Source: Tremella fuciformis
Taxonomy: Eukaryota; Basidiomycota; Tremellomycetes; Tremellales; Tremellaceae
Assembly (NCBI GenBank): GCA_032768795.1
Contig: CP136490.1
Span: 5,208,001-5,272,000 of the forward strand
DNA: 64,000 nt
Direction: 5' to 3'
Shown here: in pieces, positions 56,903 through 64,000 of the stretch
Position numbering within the stretch: position 1 is the stretch's first letter
How the letters are laid out: every line of letters starts with the position of its first letter
Translations under genes and position numbers: made by a program
The notes under the pieces: model-generated
Databases searched by the model: none
What the model saw: the letters and a program-made list of their open reading frames with translations, nothing else
What the model was told of the DNA's origin: nothing

Positions 56903-59900
56903 ATGCCTAAAAAGGCACAACCCAAGGAAGCTACTGCTCCTCTGGCAACGCTTGTTCAACCACCATCACCGTCGCCGCTCATCCAGAAGCTCAGGCAAGA
57001 TTGGCGATGGGCAGGGATATCCCAATTCCTGTGGACCTTCTCTGACGCCTTTGGGCTAGTCGACTGGGACATAGAGGTGGGTAAACCTTCCCTTGTTGAG
57101 CTACACGCCCGACACCGACCATACGCTGCCTCCACTACCCGTACTGCATTGATAGATGCTGATGCGCAGGCGTTGGAGGCCGATCTTGATGGTGATGAGG
57201 CGTCAATGATTCCGGAGCTACTGGTCAAGCTGCTCTATGCTCTCACCTACAACCGCTTCATCAAGTCAGTCTGGCAGCTTGCCCTTCCGCGAAGACATAT
57301 GTGCTGACATCGCAGTCGGGAGAACGTGTGGGAGAATCTGCGAAAACAATACAGCAAGCGCGCTCCGGAGGGCAATGTCCTCGGCACCATCGATGAGCCA
57401 GTCGACTGGGCCACGCTGGGCCTTGGACAGAAGGTATCTTTCTACGACCTGTGTTGAATGTCACTTATGCGTGTAGGTGCAGATATTTTGGGAGCTTTGC
57501 GAATGGCAACTTGCAGATCCCGCTCGTTTCCGAGGACTATTGAAGAATGAGGATGAGGCCACATCTTGGCGGATAGATCCTATTGGGTGGGACAAAGTTG
57601 GCAATACCTACTATCTCTTCGATGACAACCGATTATGGGTCCAACGACTCCCTCCGCCGCCTCCCAGACCACCGAAGAAGACTTCACAGAAAGCGAAAAG
57701 GGCGCTGAAGCGATCGCGGCCGCCGGTGCCTCAGAAGACAAGAGAGAGGAAGCCAGTCTCGTCACCATCTCCATCCATCACGCCCCCTCCAAAGCCTGCT
57801 GAATCCGAGGTCGTCTCTGGGGCTCGGAGACGCACCCAAGTCTCATTTTACGGGAATCCCACTCCTACCGTACAGGCCTTGAAACGAGGGGGACCTAGTT
57901 CTGTGACCCCTACAACTCGCGGGACCCGCAGCTCGGCGCACGGCAAGGAGCCAGTCGTCTCGCCCAGCAAACTGAAGACAGAGTCGCCTATGCCGCTTGG
58001 GACGAGGGTCAGCCGAAGACTCAGACAAGTGGAAGATGAGTGGCAGCAAGTTCCGCCAGAGTGGATGGCACAGGCTGGGTCATCAGACGGGAAGATGAAG
58101 AGCAGTAAACGGAAAAGAGGGGACGATGATGAGAGCGAGCTCAGCGACTTGACGGATGAGGATGATCACCTGGCAGAGTTGAAAGCGAATGGCTTACTGA
58201 ATGGTGAACCTGCCTCTCCACACAAGGTGGGTCTTTGCGCTCAAGAGAAGCTGACGCTTACCGTCCAGTCGAGTCAAGATTCTGAGCTGAGCAGCTTGAC
58301 GGCGGAGAACGAAGAGACTATCGATTCCGAGAACCTTCAAAAGCAAGGCAAAGAGCCTGAAGGCACAAGATCGGGCTCTCCAATAGAAGCGGACGGTAGT
58401 GATGGCGACGCAGATGCCGAAGCGACAGTCAAGGAAGGCGATGACCTAGAGGTCGAAATCTCCCCGTCTAACATTGGGGGCGGGCTGGAAGCCGATGTCG
58501 TGGACAAAGAGGCCGACGAGGTGGACGATGTTAAAGAGGCAGTACAGGCGGCGGCCAATCTACCGGAAGGGTTCATCGAATGGGAGGCGGTGAGCATTGC
58601 ACTTTGTCAGACAATTTTCCGCTAATGCTATCAGGTGTGTGTGACCCTGTACGACTGGAGAACGTGGCCTGAGCAGTTCGCCAACTCTCGTCATCCGGAT
58701 GAGAAAGCTCTTTATCGTTTGCTGCGAGACTCAATCGCTCCAACAATCATCGAAGCCCTTGTGGTAGGCCGATATACCACTCAGCGGCTTTGTACTGACA
58801 CCTAGATCAAAGAGCAAGAGCGTCTCAAGCAAGAAGCAATCAACAACCGTAAACGATCATCTCGCATTGCTACGCGCGAGCTGGAGAAGGAGGAAATGCT
58901 TCGCCGCGAGCAGGCTCAGAGGGAGATGGAGGAACGGATGGAGCGCGTCCGGCGTGAAGAAGCCCGTGTGGCAAGAGAGGAAGCGGATCTGGTTGCCAGA
59001 GAGCGGGCGCGGGAAGATCGTCTGCGCGAACGAGAGGACAGGGCAAATGCAAGGGAACAGGCGATTATGGCTAGAGCCGTTGCCGAACAGGAGGCAAAGG
59101 AGAAAGCAGAAAGAGACCGGCAAGCTCGGGCGGTTCGGCGCAAGCTAGGCTCGGCTGTCAATTCGGATGACGAAGGGGAAGGTCCTTCAGTTGAAAGTGC
59201 CGTGGCACCGAGAACTACCGCTGGCCAAGCGAAGGAGGCTGGAGCAAATGATGGATGGGAGATCAACTGCGAAGTCTGTCTCAAAACCGGGTGGAATCTC
59301 GAGGACGATGAGGACGTGGTGTGTTGTGACGATTGTGGGAGATGGCAGCATGTCGAGTGTCACAATCGGCTTGATGCGGCGGAAGGCCGGCCGAGGCGGA
59401 ACTGGGATAGAGTGGAGTTTCGAGTGAGTCTCTGAAGGCTGACCGAGGAACGCGGAGCTGACATGACAGTGCAAAGATTGCCGCCGCAAGGCATCGAAAG
59501 CTAGAGAGGCGCAGCGAGCCCAGCAACAGCTCATGCAGCAACATCAGCAACCGCGCGCGCCCCAGGCAATTTCGCACATGCAACCTTCGTCCACCATCTC
59601 CGATCATCATGCAGACCCCCCTCGCCGCACAAATGGATACGGTGCCTCGCATTTACCGCCGCACGCAACGTCTGGCTCACCTCACCCTTTGCAGTATCAG
59701 CCTACCTACTCCGCTGGCTATCATCCCGTCATGAATGGTCAGACAGTGCACACGAATGCCTCGTATGCTACCTCTCAACCAAATGGTCACCCTCGGATTG
59801 TCCCACATGCCGCTGCTCACCCTTTCGCCCCACCAAATCCCCATCAGCACCCGAACATGTATCCTGTCTCACATCCAAGGACCAACGGCCACCCTCCTCA

Positions 59901-60600
59901 TCCTCAACACGCAACAAATGGGCTTGCATACGGCCCTGGAGGGCCCGTGATGCCAACGACTGTCGGTCCCCCCGGCCTTCCCCTCCCTAGTGGACCGGCA
60001 TATTCCGCGGAAAGACAGCATCACTTTCCCCAACAGCAAGTGCGCCCGCCTGGTCACTCCATTCCACCCCTACCTTCACATGCGCACCATCACCCCCCGC
60101 CACAACGCCCTGGACAGCCGCCTGCGAGACCCGATTTCGCTCCACTCCCAGCGCCTTTGCCCATTGGTTCTGGAATGCCACAGAGAAACGCGCCATCGCG
60201 ACCGCCAGCTGCCCAGCTACCGCAATCGCCATATGATCCGCGATATGATCCGCGAGGGGTACAACAGCCTTCGGCTCCGCCCCAGTACCATCCACATTCC
60301 TACCAATCCGGTGTACCGTATGCTCCATCTGCCTCTCCTCAGTCGACAGGGCACCCTTTGCCCTCTGCTTCTCCAATCCAGCCCAGATCACACGGCGTGC
60401 CTCCGCCCACGAGTCACTCTGTCCCGATGCGTAGTCAGCCGACGCATGCGCCGCATCCACCAACGATGCTGCCGAAACAACCGGACCCCCAGGGGATTCC
60501 TGGACCTCTGCGTCCATGGGACGGACCGAGTCATCCACCTCCCTCCGATTCTCCGACCTCAGTTGCAGTACATCTATCGTCCCGGGAAGCCTCGTCTTAG
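56903..60600 (+). CDS. DDT/WHIM-type chromatin remodelling protein with PHD finger (CECR2/RSF1-like)
   Basis: Nuclear protein with a helical DDT-like start (LRQDWRWAGISQFLWTFSDA, MIPELLVKLLYALTYNRFIK), a WHIM-like segment (FRGLLKNEDEATSWRIDPIG, then GWDKVGNTYYLFDDNRLWVQ), a long Ser/Pro/Lys/Glu linker, a highly charged coiled coil (REQAQREMEERMERVRREEA), and a C-terminal PHD finger: CEVCLKTGW, VVCCDDCGRWQHVECH and CKDC, giving the C4HC3 set. A His/Pro/Gln-rich tail of more than 300 residues follows. The DDNRLW box is typical of CECR2, RSF1 and ISWI-partner proteins, so a histone-binding role in remodelling is likely. Five or so introns, mostly short. The exact complex is not known. Confidence 0.82.
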
Positions 60601-60800
60601 CAGCACAGGCCCGTTGCATGGTTGTTTTAGGCATAATTGGGTACAAGCATTATGCCATGTTGCATTAGTATCCTTGCGGTTATGCATTGTTCTTGGGATA
60701 AAATGTTATAAAAGATTCCATGGAATTCACCGGTCGTTGAGGGTCTCGAGACGGAACGTCTCTACCTGCATTGTGCATTGAGAGGCAATAAAACGTCAAG

Positions 60801-61746
60801 ATGGCCGATGTAGAGATGGACTGTAAGTATATGTATCTGCGAGGACAAGGCGGTGCTGACCGAGCAAAGCAGCCTCGCGAAGAAGTCGGGCGTTCGACCA
60901 GGGTGCGCGCTCCATACCTTCCCCGCCTGTCCTCGTGCAGGCCTGAAGAGTCCCGAAGACGCGGCAGCCCTCCCAGGATCACTTACAAGAGATCCATTGC
61001 TGACAATCAGCTATAGACGGCGCAAACGGTCGATCAGCCGGCGAGTCGTCATCGGACTGGCCTGCGAGGTGTGAGTAATCACTATCTGTATAATGCATTC
61101 GAACTAACGCTGAATGCTGGTTTCTCTGCCGCCCGCTGCCGTTACTTGCCCCACATACGTGTGATTGGTCGTATCGCTCTACACAACAGCTGTCGAAGGA
61201 TGGATCGTCATCGTCACCGGCCTGAACGAGGAGACCACCGAGGAAGATCTGCAGGACCTGTTTGGGGAATACGGGGAAGTGAAGAACCTGTCGATGGCAC
61301 TGAATCGGCGGACAGGCTACGTGATGGTGAGCTGAACTTGACGTCGACTTCAAGGGCTTTTGTCTGCTGCTGCACGTGGTCTCGGGCAGGTTGGGATCTG
61401 GCCCAGTAGAGCTGAATGGCGAGGGACCGGCGCATGCCAGCGGGATACCTTCAGGGAATGGCGGCTGATGAATAGGGGTACGCCTTGGTAGAGTACTCTT
61501 CACGAGAAGAGGCCGAAAAGGCAATCAAGGGGACGACCGGCACGACTTTCCTCGAGAAGGCCATTACGACGTGAGTCTCCTATGCGCTACCGCTTATACG
61601 CTCTGCCACGTGTCTTGGACCAAGCCATTCGTGCTGAGCTAATCAGCAGCGAGTTTGCATTCTCCAAAGGCCCGGCAGGAGGACGGAGAGCAGCACCTCG
61701 ACCGCGCGGAGGACGGGACAGGTCAAACTCACCGGTTAGGCGATAA
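60801..61746 (+). CDS. RNA-binding protein RBM8A/Y14 (exon junction complex)
   Basis: Core exon-junction-complex partner of Mago, marking spliced mRNA. The start is MADVEMD; several short exons of low-complexity sequence precede a single [75 protein letters not shown]. The end is [16 protein letters not shown], Arg-rich as in Y14 (SPVRR stop). The segment RSVEGW just before RNP2 and the G-Y-A-L-V-E-Y of RNP1 are characteristic. Its presence fits a genome with very many introns. Confidence 0.9.
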
Positions 61747-62260
61747 AAGGCGAAGATATACCCATCATCATGCTTTAGTTCAGAGAAGGCTATGTATGCA
61801 TCGTGGGGTTGCAGCATGTTGCCCTAATTCCTTCACCGAGTGCGCTACATGTGCATAGTCGGCCTTCCCAGCTGCTGCCAGCTGCCGGTGGTTGTGATTG
61901 AGTTATCCTCGGCGCGTTGAATTCCACGCGTCTCGCCATTTTTGGAGTCGTCATTCCGATATTCCCATCCTTATTCTCATGCTCATTCCTCATCTCTACC
62001 GCATCACTTCGACCCCTATCTCCATCCTAGTGTCTGCCTTTCGACTCGGCGCGCAGGATCGCAAAAAAGGTGTTTGAAACGGCGAGTCCCTCGTCCTCGT
62101 GTACCACTCGACCAGCAAGCCCTCCGTGTGTTCCAGCCGCGCCCTACTCGACACCGCCCTCGACGGCAGGCTCCTGAGTCGGTTTTTGTCTATATTGGGG
62201 AGGAGGCTTCACTGTGCCCGCCCTTGGGAAGTGAAGTTAGGTCAGTCATTGCGTGATACC
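61747..62260. other. Intergenic, upstream of the coiled-coil gene
   Basis: 3' flank of the Y14 gene and leader of the next gene. CT-rich stretch near 61955-62040. No gene seen. Confidence 0.45.
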
Positions 62261-64000
62261 ATGAAGCTGTCCAAGCTGACCCGCCGCCAGCGCAGGACAG
62301 TGATTGCAGTCAGCCGCCCTGACCTTCACTCGAGGACGTCTTTGGCCATGTCTGCCTCTCGTCCTGCATCGCCGGCTGTCGAAGAGCCTGTGCAGCCCGA
62401 GACAGACCAAGGGGGCTTGACAGCATTGGCGTCTCTACGAGACGAGCTCGCATCTGCGCAGACTCAGCTGCAAACCCAGTCGACTCGCCTCGCCTCCCTA
62501 TCCGACCTTGAGCCGCAGCTAGCCCAGCTCAAGGATCAGCACGCTTTTTTGTCCGCCGCCAAAGATGCAGTAGAATCTCAACTGAAGGATGAGCGCGCCA
62601 AACGAGAGCAAGCGGAAGAACGGGTGGAAGAGCTGCAAGCACAGGTCGACACTCTGCGCGGGCAGGTCGAGCAGGCGAGACGCGGTGTCATGCAACTACA
62701 GAAACAGGAGAAGGAGCGGAAACGGGCGAGCCAGATGATCCTACCGCACAATATGGCCGCGCTAGGACTTGGTGGTCCATCGGTCCACGCTGCTGGAGGG
62801 GGACTGGAAAGCCCAGAAGAGGAGAAGAAGCGCGAGAGCTTCATCAAGGCCAAAGCTCATCGCCGGGTCAGCAGCCAAAGCGAGAACTCAATCGCTACCT
62901 CTGCCGGTGCTAGTGCGACGGTACCGGACCCTCATGCTCGGCAAGCCACTGGCTTACGGGAGCTACGACTCGGCCAGCACACCCATGCGGCCCCTACCAG
63001 CCCTAGCGCGCAAACGATCACCCTTTCTCCGGCGCCTGTTGAGGCTTCGCCTCCTGGCCCAACAAAAGCGAGTTCGCCGCCCCCGCCTGCCAAGGACCAT
63101 GAGCCGGAACTCGCTTCATTACGTACAGAGGTTCTTATGCTGCAGCGTAGGCTGGGTGAGAGCGAAGAAGCGCGCCAAGCCTCAGAATCATGCCTCAAAG
63201 CGCTGCGGGAGTTCATCGCCTCACCAACCGAAGAAGGCGTTATCGACTTGGCGAGCGCGGACATTCAAGGTATACGCCTGCCGCCTTTACCGACCGACCG
63301 AGAACCGGATGACGTGATAGAAGCGCCTGCTATGGCTAAAGAAAAGAGTGGCAGTGGCGGAAAGGGCAGTGGAGGGTGGGGTTTCAAGCTCTGGAAGCAA
63401 GCGCCTGGCACGAGCGCAGCCGCGACACCCGGATCGCCAGCCCTGTCCACCGCGGTCGAAGCTCCCAATACACCTCAGCCAGTCTCGCCAGCAGTGACGA
63501 GCAGCCGCATGTCTGGCACATCGAGAATCTCGCCGTTGCCCACACCAGGCATCAGCGAAGACATTCCTGCGCCTACTGGTACACCGCTGTCAAATCTTGT
63601 CAACTGGACAAAAAGCGTGGTGCCCGGGCCACCGGGCACACCTGGCGTGGGCGCATCGGGCCCGCCTTCCCTTGCAGCTGGCACTAGAAAGCTTTCCAAC
63701 TTCTTCTCGCGGTCAGGCAAGGACGGGCTAGACAAGGGAAAAGAAAAAGACAAGGAGCTGCCAGACCCGCCGATAGCAGATCGTCTCGAGCCGTCGCCTA
63801 TGATCGCCGACCAGGGCCATCTAGAAGAGGTGTCCTTGACGGGCGAGCCGAATGTAGAAGAGTTGGAGACGAAGCCTGCAGATATGGAGGGGACCGAATT
63901 GCCTGAATTGAAGGAAGGCAAGGGCCTAGACCAGCTTGCGGAGGACCGGGCAGAGGCAGTCGAGGCAGTGCCTGTGGAGGCGCCAGAAGCAGGAGCAGAT
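62261..64000 (+). CDS. Coiled-coil protein, possibly Sec2-like Rab GEF, 3' end beyond the window
   Basis: Open without introns from an ATG at 62261 (MKLSKLTRRQRR), or from a second in-frame ATG at 62348 (MSASRPASPAVEEP), which looks the more usual start. Residues from the second ATG: about 25-120 form a long coiled coil (LTALASLRDELASAQTQLQT, KDAVESQLKDERAKREQAEE, VDTLRGQVEQARRG), then a His/Gly/Ser linker, a second helical region (ASLRTEVLMLQRRLGESEEA, CLKALREFIASP) and a Pro/Ser/Gly-rich tail with acidic end. The coiled coil followed by a C-x-A-L-R-x-F-I helix and a basic Ser-rich tail is reminiscent of Sec2/Rabin8 exchange factors, but the match is weak. It is truncated at the window edge. 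Confidence 0.7.
   Translation, partial: MKLSKLTRRQRRTVIAVSRPDLHSRTSLAMSASRPASPAVEEPVQPETDQGGLTALASLRDELASAQTQLQTQSTRLASLSDLEPQLAQLKDQHAFLSAAKDAVESQLKDERAKREQAEERVEELQAQVDTLRGQVEQARRGVMQLQKQEKERKRASQMILPHNMAALGLGGPSVHAAGGGLESPEEEKKRESFIKAKAHRRVSSQSENSIATSAGASATVPDPHARQATGLRELRLGQHTHAAPTSPSAQTITLSPAPVEASPPGPTKASSPPPPAKDHEPELASLRTEVLMLQRRLGESEEARQASESCLKALREFIASPTEEGVIDLASADIQGIRLPPLPTDREPDDVIEAPAMAKEKSGSGGKGSGGWGFKLWKQAPGTSAAATPGSPALSTAVEAPNTPQPVSPAVTSSRMSGTSRISPLPTPGISEDIPAPTGTPLSNLVNWTKSVVPGPPGTPGVGASGPPSLAAGTRKLSNFFSRSGKDGLDKGKEKDKELPDPPIADRLEPSPMIADQGHLEEVSLTGEPNVEELETKPADMEGTELPELKEGKGLDQLAEDRAEAVEAVPVEAPEAGAD

Noticed and set aside
56308..56925. Overlapping open frames on both strands before the DDT-PHD gene
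   Set aside because: Both frames are Arg/Ser/Pro-rich shadows of the same GC-rich promoter, and neither has motifs or clear splice sites.

Overview
The window is GC-rich, intron-dense eukaryotic DNA from a fungus, most likely a basidiomycete yeast or dimorph of the Tremellomycetes. Nearly every gene is cut by many introns of about 40-60 nt with GTGAG/GTAAG-type donors, CTGAC/CTAAC-like branch sites just before the acceptor, and CAG, occasionally TAG, acceptors. Genes are packed on both strands with intergenic gaps of 0.2-0.8 kb. The lineage is inferred from gene structure and protein content, not from a marker gene. There is no rRNA, CRISPR array or recognisable transposon, and I found no convincing tRNA. 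I count 32 genes, two of them cut by the window edges.

Region 1 (1-17.3 kb) is mostly housekeeping: the 3' end of a zinc alcohol dehydrogenase, a Sld7-like replication factor, LSM4, a low-complexity orphan of 638 or more residues, a CipC-like stress protein, an NTF2-fold mRNA-export protein, a long-chain acyl-CoA synthetase, a histidine-triad (HIT) hydrolase, a TANGO2/NRDE-family protein and ribosomal protein uL23. The acyl-CoA synthetase and the HIT protein are divergently transcribed and both end in Ala-Lys-Leu, a peroxisomal targeting tripeptide.

Region 2 (17.9-28.4 kb) is the accessory-looking part. It has two tandem duplications flanking an Aurora-type kinase. The first is a pair of proteins of unknown family, whose second copy appears frameshifted near its 3' end. 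The second is a pair of TPR-SET proteins in which one copy keeps the SET catalytic motifs and the other has lost three of them.

Region 3 (28.6-53.8 kb) returns to core genes: CTP synthase, a putative membrane glycosyltransferase, HMG-CoA lyase, the SIN3 corepressor, a secreted His-rich and Ser/Ala-rich protein, tRNA m1G9 methyltransferase TRM10, a UBC1-like E2 enzyme, COA6, a small RGG protein with a TTDN1-like tail, a divergent mitochondrial-carrier-like protein, a D-2-hydroxyacid dehydrogenase and a Zn2Cys6 transcription factor.

Region 4 (54.3-64 kb) starts with the most interesting object in the window. It is a 207-residue secreted precursor with six copies of a Trp/Gly-rich peptide, each ending in a Lys-Arg or Arg-Arg Kex2-type site, with two peptide versions alternating along the chain. 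It looks like a precursor of secreted signalling or RiPP-like peptides. It is followed by SUMO, a DDT/WHIM-PHD chromatin protein, the exon-junction protein RBM8A/Y14 and the N-terminal part of a coiled-coil, possibly Sec2-like, protein that runs off the end.

Exon boundaries were placed by eye from splice consensus and family conservation. Where a boundary could not be resolved the entry says so, and the listed span runs from start codon to stop codon including introns.
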